Source: Muribaculaceae bacterium | GTDB lineage: Bacteria > Bacteroidota > Bacteroidia > Bacteroidales > Muribaculaceae | Assembly: GCA_017545095.1 (NCBI GenBank) | Contig: JAFYCU010000243.1 | Coordinates: 1-9,421, forward strand | Direction of reading: 5' to 3' | DNA: 9,421 nt | Shown here: positions 1 through 7,128 of the stretch, in pieces | Position numbering within the stretch: the stretch's first letter is position 1 | Layout of the letters: each line of letters starts with the position of its first letter | Made by a program: the position numbers and the translations under genes | Notes under the pieces: generated by a model | Database searches by the model: none | The model's input: only the letters and a program-made list of their open reading frames with translations | Told to the model about the DNA's origin: nothing

Positions 1-120
1 GTCACCGACGGCAACCAGGTCGAGATTGGCGGCGACGACAAGTACGTGTCATTGTGCCGGCGCTGCTGGCGCAACCGACGCATCGAGAGCATCAGCCGCA
101 ACACCATCAAATTCGACTGA
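1..120 (+). CDS. tdk: Thymidine kinase, C-terminal fragment (5' end outside window)
   Basis: Frame 1 is open from the first base to a TGA at 118-120, giving the last 39 residues of a protein that starts outside the window. The segment GGDDKYVSLCRRCW (residues 11-24 of the fragment) resembles the C-terminal end of type II thymidine kinases, where a C-x2-C or C-x2-H pair supplies half of a structural zinc site. The two cysteines here are residues 19 and 22. The enzyme phosphorylates thymidine with ATP in the cytosolic pyrimidine salvage pathway. The catalytic P-loop and lasso domain are not in the window, so their integrity cannot be judged. The gene ends 8 bases before the stop of the convergent TMEM43-family gene, with no hairpin between them. 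The assignment rests on a short stretch but the motif is characteristic. Confidence 0.78.
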   Translation, partial: VTDGNQVEIGGDDKYVSLCRRCWRNRRIESISRNTIKFD

Positions 121-128
121 AGGAACAC

Positions 129-1316
129 CTATTCGACAGGCAGTGGGGGCGGCACGGGGCGATGGCTGCGCTGCCACCAGGCTGCGGCGGCCCACAGCGC
201 ACCGATGCCGGCCAGCAGGCCGATGCCCAGCCAGGGACGCAAAAAGAGGAACGTGGCGGCAATCACCAGCACGGCCAGCACGGTGCCGGCCACCCACGCC
301 ACGGCGGCTATGCCCCACGTCACAGCCACGCCAATGATGGGGATCTTCTTCAGGAATCCCAGCAGCATGCGCATCAGTTGCTTGAGTCCGCCCACAATCA
401 TCAGCCAACCAATCACGCGCAGTGTCCACACGAGTGTGTTGAATCCCCACTGCTCGAAGCCTATGGCCTCGTCGGGGTCGAAACGCCGCTGGCTGAACCG
501 GGCAAAGGTGAGCCAATAGTGGTCGCTGGCCTGGAAAGGCTTCAGTTGGTGCCCCTGTGGCTGTGCCAGCACCCAGGCATGGCAGGGACGGCGGTAACGG
601 AAAATCACGCGCACGTCGCCCACATGGCCGGCGTTGGGGTCGTGCTCGATGTCGAGGTCGGGGAGCGAGCCGTAGTAAAGCGTGTCGCCGCGCACATAGA
701 GCGGCACCGACCCATCGCGGGTGGTGCTGTCGGCCGCCGAGAGGAATACCTTGCTCGCGGGGTCGAGGGCGTGGACACCCGGCTCCGACTCGGGGATGCT
801 GTCAATCAGGTCGTGGCACAGCTCATAAGGCCCTAAACGGGTGTGGGGCGAATAGCACTTCTCGCTGGCGATGCGGGTGAGCGGTGCGTTGCTGAGTTGG
901 CGGCCCTCACGCGTGTTGAACGACTCGGTGTCGATGATTTTCTGGCTCCAGGCCGTGCTGTAGCGGTACCTGGTGCGATATTGCTTGTTGCCTTCGCTGT
1001 CGTGGTAGGGCTCTCGTTCCTGGGTCTCAATCCACTGGTAATACTCCACGTCGCGCTGCACGGCGGCAAACGCGCCACCGGCACCATACAAGGGGTCGAA
1101 AACCGGTTCCCCGCATTGTACCTGGGCATCGTAAAACACCAGTCGGCCCTCGTTGGCGGGGTCGATGTTTAGGGTGTCGCTCAGTGGTGTCAACGCTTTG
1201 GCGGCCTCGCTGAGCAGCCGCGTGGCGTGCACATAGTGATTCTCGTTCCACACCAGCAGTGCCACACCAGCCAGCAGCAACGGCAGACCTACCACCTTGT
1301 TCACCCAGCTACTCAT
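129..1316 (-). CDS. TMEM43 family membrane protein
   Basis: This 395-residue protein starts with ATG at 1316 and ends with TAG at 129. An N-terminal membrane segment (about 6-24) is followed at once by VWNENHYVHA, matching the WNE signature after the first helix of TMEM43 (LUMA) proteins. A long soluble region (about 30-290) contains GDVRVIFRYRRP (233-244), another family-typical stretch. Three or four hydrophobic helices follow (about 293-385), and the tail is proline-rich. This topology, one helix, a large extracytoplasmic domain, then a helix cluster, matches the family. In eukaryotes TMEM43 sits in the inner nuclear membrane and ER; the role of bacterial members is not established. It is the last gene of the leftward block, 44 bases after the DUF4919 gene, and meets tdk tail to tail. 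Family assignment is fairly secure; function is unknown. Confidence 0.75.
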   Translation of the reverse strand: MSSWVNKVVGLPLLLAGVALLVWNENHYVHATRLLSEAAKALTPLSDTLNIDPANEGRLVFYDAQVQCGEPVFDPLYGAGGAFAAVQRDVEYYQWIETQEREPYHDSEGNKQYRTRYRYSTAWSQKIIDTESFNTREGRQLSNAPLTRIASEKCYSPHTRLGPYELCHDLIDSIPESEPGVHALDPASKVFLSAADSTTRDGSVPLYVRGDTLYYGSLPDLDIEHDPNAGHVGDVRVIFRYRRPCHAWVLAQPQGHQLKPFQASDHYWLTFARFSQRRFDPDEAIGFEQWGFNTLVWTLRVIGWLMIVGGLKQLMRMLLGFLKKIPIIGVAVTWGIAAVAWVAGTVLAVLVIAATFLFLRPWLGIGLLAGIGALWAAAAWWQRSHRPVPPPLPVE

Positions 1317-1360
1317 GATGCCTTGTGTTTTGGGCTGCTCAATCGTTCATTATCTGGTAG

Positions 1361-2059
1361 TTAGATGTCGGGGAACTTGATGGCTGCCACTTCCATCATC
1401 CGCCGCACGTCGAAGTAGAAGCCCTGTGTGCTCTTGCCCTCCTTGGGCTGCACGGCCACATATTCAATGCCGTTGCCCTCGTCGCGGTGGTCGATGGCCA
1501 CATACCCCAGGAAGTTGACGATGTTATACTCGTGCTCGGGGGCAATCACCACCCACGGCTCCTCTTTGGTGCCCTTGCCGCTCGACATGATGGCGGCCAC
1601 CAAGCGGTTGAGGCGGAACTGGCGGATGGCCACACGCGCGTGTTTCTTCTTCTCCTTGAGCACAAAGATGAAGAACTGCATCTGGTTCATGTCGAAGATG
1701 TTGTCCTTCAGGGCCAACGTGGCATACTTGTCGATGCTGTCGCATTCGGCGCGGGTGTGGGGCTGCTTGTAGTAGAGCTGCTCCACCTTGGTGGTGTACA
1801 CGCTCTCGCGAAAGGGGTTGTAGTCTTCCTGGAAGGTGTAGCCGTAGTAAAGGTTGCGGTAGGCCTCCACGGTCATCGTGGTGTCGTTGCTGTTGAACGA
1901 TTGTAGCAGCTTGGGGTAGTAGTAGATGGAGTTGGGGTTCTCAATCACCTCTTTCACATGGTTGAAGTCCACCTTGCGCGAGGTGGGCTTGTGGTCGTCG
2001 GCGCCAGCGCACAGGGCGATGGTGGCCATCAGGGTGAGTATGAAGAATATACGTTTCAT
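1361..2059 (-). CDS. DUF4919 domain-containing exported protein
   Basis: This 232-residue protein starts with ATG at 2059 and ends with TAA at 1361. The N-terminus has two positive residues and a hydrophobic stretch (about 4-19), a good export signal. The LCAG sequence near residues 16-19 is a poor lipobox because leucine precedes the cysteine, so signal peptidase I cleavage is more likely. The mature part has the DUF4919 pattern: IENPNSIYYYPKLLQSFNSND (near 39-59), then a tyrosine-rich block with LYYGYTFQEDYNPFRES (near 70-86). This family is widespread in Bacteroidota and has no known biochemical function. The protein probably acts in the periplasm or at the inner face of the outer membrane. 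It lies 12 bases after the small membrane protein gene and 44 bases before the TMEM43 gene, so co-transcription with both is likely. Confidence 0.75.
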   Translation of the reverse strand: MKRIFFILTLMATIALCAGADDHKPTSRKVDFNHVKEVIENPNSIYYYPKLLQSFNSNDTTMTVEAYRNLYYGYTFQEDYNPFRESVYTTKVEQLYYKQPHTRAECDSIDKYATLALKDNIFDMNQMQFFIFVLKEKKKHARVAIRQFRLNRLVAAIMSSGKGTKEEPWVVIAPEHEYNIVNFLGYVAIDHRDEGNGIEYVAVQPKEGKSTQGFYFDVRRMMEVAAIKFPDI

Positions 2060-2071
2060 TTCAGTCGGTTT

Positions 2072-2569
2072 TTATAATAAGAATCCTTCCACGGCAATAC
2101 CCACGATGGCAGTGGCAATCACCACCGGCAGGCACTTGGCGGCATAGTAGTGCAGCATGGTTTTGCCTCCGCCCTTGGCCAGCCACTGGCCGTGCGGGGT
2201 GCGGCTGTAGGCCATCTGGCCCACAAAGGCCCCCAGAACGATGCCCAGCACCATGATGCGCGGGTCCACCACCATGCCCAGCAGCGCGCCGGCGATGGCC
2301 GACGAGGCCACATAGATGTTGCTCGAGCGGTGACCGTCGATCTCGCCCGGCGGTTGCATATACACCAGTGCGGCGACAATCGCCGTGGCGGCGCCCCAAA
2401 ACAGCAACCACCCGCTGTTCGCCTCGATGAAGTAGCTCCAGTGCAGCATGAGCAGGCCGCAATAGGCCGGCAAGGCAGCTGCCACACGGCGGCGCGGCAC
2501 AAAAAGCAGGGCCACGGCAAGGCACAGGCACAGCACACCCAGAACAAGCAGGATATATTGCAAAATCAT
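2072..2569 (-). CDS. Small multi-pass inner membrane protein, unknown family
   Basis: This 165-residue protein starts with ATG at 2569 and ends with TAA at 2072. Nearly all of it is hydrophobic: about six segments can be drawn, near 4-24, 30-48, 53-71, 83-103, 103-121 and 143-163. A positively charged RRR follows the first. A glycine-rich helix pair (AGALLGMVV, then LGIVLGAFVGQMAY) resembles the glycine-zipper helices of DUF456-like proteins, but I cannot confirm that family. A loop with HGQWLAKGGGKT (126-137) resembles a P-loop only by chance: it has no Walker B or nucleotide-binding fold around it. No catalytic motif is visible. The gene lies 112 bases after the PgpH-like gene and 12 bases before the DUF4919 gene. 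Length, composition and codon use similar to the neighbours support a real gene. Confidence 0.65.
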   Translation of the reverse strand: MILQYILLVLGVLCLCLAVALLFVPRRRVAAALPAYCGLLMLHWSYFIEANSGWLLFWGAATAIVAALVYMQPPGEIDGHRSSNIYVASSAIAGALLGMVVDPRIMVLGIVLGAFVGQMAYSRTPHGQWLAKGGGKTMLHYYAAKCLPVVIATAIVGIAVEGFLL

Positions 2570-2647
2570 TGGCGCTATAATTGGGTTACGCTTTATTTAA
2601 CTCATCCATGCCCCCCTTTATTGTGAATGCCCGGCAATATTAAGGAT

Positions 2648-2679
2648 AATTAAGGTAGCAGCGGCCACCGAGTGCAAAG
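2648..2679 (-). promoter_or_regulatory. Weak promoter-like sequence upstream of the 2072-2569 gene
   Basis: On the - strand TTTG (2675-2678) is followed after 17 bases by TACCTTAA (2650-2657), a partial match to the Bacteroidota -7 consensus TAnnTTTG. The start of the element, CTTTGCACTCGG, resembles the repeated promoter element at 8914-9033. The spacer is shorter than usual and the -7 box is degenerate, so this may be coincidence. If real, it would let the three downstream envelope genes be transcribed separately from rel and the HD gene. Confidence 0.22.
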
Positions 2680-2681
2680 CA

Positions 2682-4751
2682 TTATTCTTTCACCTCGTTG
2701 GGGTAGCTGATGCGGGTGTGGTAGAAGGCGCACAGTCGGTCGGTGAAGACTTTCTTCACGGTTTCCACGTCGCGGAAGCTGATGGGTGCGTCGCGCAGCA
2801 GGCCGTCGGTAACCTGTGTGTTGATGATGCGTTCGACCAGGGTCGAGATTGACTCCACGCTGTAGGTCTGCAGGCTCTTGGCGGCGGCCTCGCAGGCATC
2901 GGCCATCATCAGGATGGCGGCTTCCTTGGTCTGCGGGTTGGGACCGGGGTAGGTGAACGGCTCGGCGTCGACGGCGGTGCCGTCGGGGGCGGCTTGGCAT
3001 GCCTTGTTGTAGAAATATTTCGTGCGTCCTGTGCCGTGGTGCTGGGCAATCATGTCGCACACCACCTGGGGCAGGCGTGCGCGCTCGGCGCGGCGCAGGC
3101 CGCCGGTCACATGCTCGATGATGATGCGCGCACTTTGCTCCGGTGCCAGCGCGTCGTGGGGGTTCACACCGCTCTGGTTCTTGGTAAAGAACGCGGGATT
3201 GTCCATCTTGCCGATGTCGTGGTAGAGGGCTCCGGCGCGCACGAGCTGCGGGTGGGCATCCACCTTGATGGCGGCCTCCTGCGCGATGTTGGCCACCTGA
3301 AGCACGTGCTGGAACGTGCCGGGGCACGTCTCGGCAAGCTCGCGCAGCGTGCGGTTGTTGATGTCGCACAGCTCCACCAGGGTCACCGTGCTGGTGAAAC
3401 CGAAAATCTTCTCCACGATGAAGATGACAAAGTAGGCAAACGAGAGCATCACGCAGTTGGTGCCGAAGAGCATGGCCATGTGCCAGTCGGTGAAAATGGT
3501 CATCAGCGAGCGGCCTTCGGCCACCTCGAGGGCGGTGTAGCCCACATAGTAGGTGATAAAGATGAACAGCGAGCACTGCACCAGCTGCGACCGGCGGGTG
3601 AGCTCTTTCATCAGCACTGTGGCAATGCCACCGGCCAGAAATTGCAGCACGATGAAGTCCGACGGGTCGGTCATCGCCAGCGAACACACCAGCACCACAA
3701 TCATGTGCACAAAGAATGCCGTGCGCGAGTCCATGAACGCCGACACGATGATGGGCACCATCGCAAACGGAATCACGTACAGCAGCACAGGTCGCCACTG
3801 CACAATCAATATCACGGCTACCGAGAACAGCGTGATGAGCGAGATCAGAAACACCATCTTCTTCATGTGGTGGTAGATACGCGGCCTGATTTGGCGCATG
3901 AACATGAAGAAGGCTGCCAGCAGGATGGCCACCAGGGCTATGGTCGCCATCTTGGTCGACCACGGGTTTTTGTCGGCGTTGGGGTCGCTGTTGCGCTGGT
4001 CCAGCTTTTCGAAGTAGGCCTTGATGTAGGCTTCCTCTTTCTCGGTCACCGTTTGCCCGGCCTCGACAATGACCTCGTTGACGGTGAACGCCTCGCGAGG
4101 CATGGCGCTCTCAATCTCGTTTTTGAGAAAATCCTCGTCTTTTTCCTTGTAGTAGATGATGTTGGGGCGCAGGTAGCCGTTGATGCGCAGGTCTTGCAGC
4201 ACATGGTCCTCGCCAATGGGCTTGAGCAGCGAGTCGAGGTGCTGATACACGGTGAGGCTCGAGCGCATGTGGGTGGTGGAGTCGCGCTTGATTTCGGGAC
4301 TCGACACCTTGTGCATCACCACTTGTGGCAGCTGGCCTGCCTTGATGCGGGTGTAGTTGTCGTTGTCCACAATGCCGGTCTCGAAGGCTGCCATCACGTT
4401 GCGGTAGATGATGTCGCGTGTGGTCTTGCTCACCTCGGGGTGCTGCGCGAGGGTGTGGTCGAGCGAGTCGATCATTGTGCTGGCCAGGGTGTTGTCGCGC
4501 CTGAACACGGGCACATGGTTGGCCCTGACGCTGTCTTCGATGCTTTGCTCGGTGGCCGCGTCAATGGGCTTGAGCACATCGTTGATGTTGGCATACAGGG
4601 TGGGGTGCCGCCAGGGGTGTCCCAGCGTGTAGGAGCGTTCGCTTTTGGGTGCTTCGCGGCGTATGAGGGTGACGGAAATCACGGCCACTGCGGCAACGAG
4701 CAGCAGCACAATCATGATGGTGTGGCGATGGGTGAGGTCTTGGGGTTTCAT
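2682..4751 (-). CDS. pgpH: PgpH-like 7TM-HD membrane phosphohydrolase, probable c-di-AMP phosphodiesterase
   Basis: I choose ATG at 4751 (689 residues, stop TAA at 2682). The reading frame extends upstream to GTG at 4799, but that would add 16 unlike residues overlapping the rel stop. In the chosen numbering a signal-anchor helix (11-29) is followed by an extracytoplasmic 7TMR-HDED domain (about 30-265) with GHPWRHPTLYA near its start. Seven membrane helices follow (about 269-454), then a cytosolic HD domain (about 475-680). Probable metal ligands are H482, the HDIGK pair H511/D512, H547, H571 or H572, and D618, so the site looks intact. Listeria PgpH, with this architecture, hydrolyses c-di-AMP to pApA and is inhibited by (p)ppGpp. 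That activity is inferred here from architecture. The gene starts 25 bases after rel, with no obvious Shine-Dalgarno sequence, and probably shares its transcript. Confidence 0.9.
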   Translation of the reverse strand: MKPQDLTHRHTIMIVLLLVAAVAVISVTLIRREAPKSERSYTLGHPWRHPTLYANINDVLKPIDAATEQSIEDSVRANHVPVFRRDNTLASTMIDSLDHTLAQHPEVSKTTRDIIYRNVMAAFETGIVDNDNYTRIKAGQLPQVVMHKVSSPEIKRDSTTHMRSSLTVYQHLDSLLKPIGEDHVLQDLRINGYLRPNIIYYKEKDEDFLKNEIESAMPREAFTVNEVIVEAGQTVTEKEEAYIKAYFEKLDQRNSDPNADKNPWSTKMATIALVAILLAAFFMFMRQIRPRIYHHMKKMVFLISLITLFSVAVILIVQWRPVLLYVIPFAMVPIIVSAFMDSRTAFFVHMIVVLVCSLAMTDPSDFIVLQFLAGGIATVLMKELTRRSQLVQCSLFIFITYYVGYTALEVAEGRSLMTIFTDWHMAMLFGTNCVMLSFAYFVIFIVEKIFGFTSTVTLVELCDINNRTLRELAETCPGTFQHVLQVANIAQEAAIKVDAHPQLVRAGALYHDIGKMDNPAFFTKNQSGVNPHDALAPEQSARIIIEHVTGGLRRAERARLPQVVCDMIAQHHGTGRTKYFYNKACQAAPDGTAVDAEPFTYPGPNPQTKEAAILMMADACEAAAKSLQTYSVESISTLVERIINTQVTDGLLRDAPISFRDVETVKKVFTDRLCAFYHTRISYPNEVKE

Positions 4752-4776
4752 CGTTGTGGGGCTGGATTGGATTCGG

Positions 4777-7017
4777 TCAGTTGATGCGCGTGGCGGCACT
4801 CACGCCTTTCACTTTCTTCAGGCGCTTGCACAGGTTGGTGATCACGCTGGTGTCCTCGATGAGCACGTCCAGGTCGCACTTAAACACGCCTTGGTTGGCG
4901 TTGATGTTCAGGCTGCGCATATAGATGGCCATGTTGGTGGAGATGATGTAGATGATCTCTTGCAGAATGCCCATTCGATCGATGCCCTCCACATGGAGCG
5001 AGGCGGGGAATTTGCGTCCTGTGCTGGCCCAGCGGGTCTGCACCAGTCGTCCGCCGCGTCCGGCCTTGAGCAGCATGGCTGTGGGGCATTCCAGCTTGTG
5101 CACCACCACCTGGCCGTTGTCGTCGATGCATCCCACCACGTCATCGCCGGGAATGGGGCGGCAGCAGGGCGCAATCTGGTAGTTGCTCACACCGCCATCG
5201 GTGCGCAGCTCATACACTTCGCGGGTGTTCACTTCGGGCTTCTCGGTGGTTTCGGGTTGCTTGTTGCGGGTGCCACCGAAGGGGTTACGCCACAGGCGGT
5301 CGAAGAGTCCACCGCCTTGCTGCGGCTTCACCTTGCGCAGCAGCTGGTCGCTCACCGCAATCTCGCCGTTGCCAATCATGAAGAACAGCTCGTCTTTGCT
5401 GGCGGCGTGCTCGTTGTTGATGATGCGCATCAGGGTGTCGCTGGTCATCTCCACACCGTTGGCCATGAGCCAGTTGCGCAACTTGTTCTCGCCTTGGTTG
5501 ATGATTTCGCGCCGCTGGTGTCGCAGGGCGGCGCGCAGGCGGGTCTTGCCGCGCGCGGTGACCAGGAATTGCTCCCACTCGGCTTGCGGGGTCTGGCTGT
5601 GCGAGGTGAGCACCTCCACTTGGTCGCCGTTGTTGAGTCGTTGCGACAGCGGCACCAACTTGTGGTTCACCTTGCCGGCAATGCAGTGCGTGCCAATCTC
5701 GCTGTGCAGGTTGAAGGCCATGTCGAGCACGGTGGCGTCTTTGGGCAGCCGCAGCAGGTCGCCCTTGGGGGTGAACACCTGGATTTCGCTGGCAAACAGG
5801 TTGAGCTTGATGGTGTCGAGGAAGTCGAGCGCGTTGGGCTCAGGGTTCTTGAGGATGTCCTGCACGGTTTGCAGCCAGGCGGTTAGCGCAGTGTCTTCCA
5901 CCTCGGTGCCGATTTTATATTTCCAGTGTGCGGCCAGTCCGTGCTCGTCCACGTCGTCCATGCGCTGGCTGCGGATTTGCACCTCCACCCAGTTGCCGTC
6001 GGGACCCATCACCGTCACGTGCAGCGCACGGTAGCCGTTGGCCTTGGGGTTCACCACCCAGTCGCGCAGGCGGCCGGTGTGGAACTTGTTGGGATAGGCG
6101 GCGGCGATGGCGTTGTAGATGTCCCAGCACATGCCGGCCTCGCGGCTGTCGTCGGTGCACTCAAAAACGATGCGGGCGGCATACAGGTCGTAGACCTCCT
6201 CAAAGGGCACGTGCTTGCGCTCCATCTTCTTCCATATCGAGTAGCACGACTTCACGCGGGCCTTGAACTCGTAGTGCATCCCCATCTGATCGAGTCGCTC
6301 GCGGATGGGGGCGGCGAAACGGTTGAACACCTGGTTGCGCTGGTCGGCGGTGGTGGCGATTTTCTCCTCGATTTGGCGATAAATCTCGGGATGTTCGTAT
6401 TTGAAGCTCAGGTCTTCCAGCTCGGTTTTGATGGCAAACAGACCCAGGCGGTGAGCCAGCGGAGCGTAGAGGTAGAGCGTCTCGCCGGCGATTTTGAACT
6501 GCTTTTGCGGCGGCATCGAGGCCAGCGTGCGCATGTTGTGCAGGCGGTCGGCCATCTTGATGAGCACCACGCGGATGTCGTCGCCCATGGTGAGCAGCAG
6601 CTTGCGCACGTTCTCGGCCTGCGTGCTGCTCATGTCGCCGAAGATGCCTCCCGAGATTTTTGTTAAGCCGTCGACGATGCGGGCAATCTTGCCGCCAAAC
6701 TGTGCCTCGATATCCTCGACGGTGTAGTCGGTGTCCTCGACCACATCGTGCAGCAGGGCCGAGCAAATGCTCGTGGACCCCAGACCTATCTCCTGGCTCA
6801 CGATGGTGGCCACGGCGATGGGGTGCATGATGTAGGGCTCGCCCGAACGACGGCGAACACCCTGGTGAGCCTGACGCGCAAAGGCGTAAGCGCGTTTGAT
6901 AATCTCGGTCTTCTGGCGGTGGTTGCTGTGCACATAGCCATCAAGCAATGCCTCGAAAGCACTGCTGATCAGCTCGTCTTCTTGCTGTGGCGACAGCCTG
7001 TTGGTCTCGGTATTCAT
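4777..7017 (-). CDS. rel: RelA/SpoT homologue, bifunctional (p)ppGpp synthetase/hydrolase type
   Basis: ATG at 7017 gives 746 residues ending at TGA 4777. An in-frame TTG at 7047 would add ten residues and is less likely because it falls close to the probable transcription start. Domains in order: HD hydrolase (about 40-190) with MHPIAVA and the catalytic HDVVED at 90-95; synthetase (about 245-365) with RVKSCYSIWKKM, RLRDW at 316-320, NPKANGYRALH and EVQIRS; TGS (about 410-472); a helical and conserved-cysteine region with CC at 618-619; and a C-terminal ACT domain (about 672-746). An RxKD-like rather than ExDD motif marks the bifunctional subgroup; here the lysine is arginine. The intact HDxxED motif supports hydrolase activity. 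The enzyme makes (p)ppGpp from ATP and GDP/GTP on starved ribosomes and degrades it otherwise. Length is normal for the family. Confidence 0.95.
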   Translation of the reverse strand: MNTETNRLSPQQEDELISSAFEALLDGYVHSNHRQKTEIIKRAYAFARQAHQGVRRRSGEPYIMHPIAVATIVSQEIGLGSTSICSALLHDVVEDTDYTVEDIEAQFGGKIARIVDGLTKISGGIFGDMSSTQAENVRKLLLTMGDDIRVVLIKMADRLHNMRTLASMPPQKQFKIAGETLYLYAPLAHRLGLFAIKTELEDLSFKYEHPEIYRQIEEKIATTADQRNQVFNRFAAPIRERLDQMGMHYEFKARVKSCYSIWKKMERKHVPFEEVYDLYAARIVFECTDDSREAGMCWDIYNAIAAAYPNKFHTGRLRDWVVNPKANGYRALHVTVMGPDGNWVEVQIRSQRMDDVDEHGLAAHWKYKIGTEVEDTALTAWLQTVQDILKNPEPNALDFLDTIKLNLFASEIQVFTPKGDLLRLPKDATVLDMAFNLHSEIGTHCIAGKVNHKLVPLSQRLNNGDQVEVLTSHSQTPQAEWEQFLVTARGKTRLRAALRHQRREIINQGENKLRNWLMANGVEMTSDTLMRIINNEHAASKDELFFMIGNGEIAVSDQLLRKVKPQQGGGLFDRLWRNPFGGTRNKQPETTEKPEVNTREVYELRTDGGVSNYQIAPCCRPIPGDDVVGCIDDNGQVVVHKLECPTAMLLKAGRGGRLVQTRWASTGRKFPASLHVEGIDRMGILQEIIYIISTNMAIYMRSLNINANQGVFKCDLDVLIEDTSVITNLCKRLKKVKGVSAATRIN

Positions 7018-7051
7018 GGCGGTGCAACGACTTGATTGATGATTCAAAATG

Positions 7052-7082
7052 CGAAATTACTACTTTTTTGTGCATTGGCAAG
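7052..7082 (-). promoter_or_regulatory. Candidate promoter of rel
   Basis: On the - strand TTG (7079-7081, context CTTGCC) is followed after 19 bases by TAATTTCG (7052-7059), one mismatch from the Bacteroidota -7 consensus TAnnTTTG. The extended motif GTAATTTCGC (7051-7060) recurs exactly at 8954-8963. Expected transcription start is near 7045, about 28 bases before the preferred rel ATG at 7017. This placement argues against the TTG start at 7047. A 10-base palindrome, TTTTATAAAA (7097-7106), lies just upstream of the -33 box. Confidence 0.55.
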
Positions 7083-7128
7083 CATTTGTGGCGAGATTTT
7101 ATAAAACCCCCATTTATCCTCTAAATGT

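Noticed and set aside
2161..2200. P-loop-like GGGKT in the small membrane protein
   Set aside because: It lies in a short loop between helices with no Walker B motif or nucleotide-binding fold.
2650..3963. 437-residue - strand frame inside the PgpH-like gene
   Set aside because: It is an out-of-frame reading of the same strand, His- and Arg-rich, without membrane segments or motifs; the true frame carries HDIGK.
2994..4784. 596-residue open frame on the + strand, opposite the PgpH-like gene
   Set aside because: Its translation is rich in His, Val, Gly and Arg with no domain pattern, while the - strand frame encodes a clear 7TM-HD protein. Long antisense frames are expected in GC-rich coding DNA.
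4752..4799. N-terminal extension of the PgpH-like protein from GTG at 4799
   Set aside because: It adds 16 residues unlike the family and overlaps the end of rel; ATG at 4751 starts directly before the signal-anchor helix.
4645..5886. 413-residue open frame on the + strand, opposite the end of rel
   Set aside because: It lies antisense to the TGS, cysteine and ACT regions of rel and has low-complexity composition typical of a shadow frame.
7018..7047. TTG start adding ten residues to Rel
   Set aside because: The candidate transcription start is near 7045, leaving no leader; ATG at 7017 fits the usual N-terminus.
7112..7126. Possible terminator of the nuclease gene (5-base arms ATTTA/TAAAT)
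   Set aside because: The stem is short and A-U only, and is followed by a G run before the T-rich stretch, so it would be a poor terminator.
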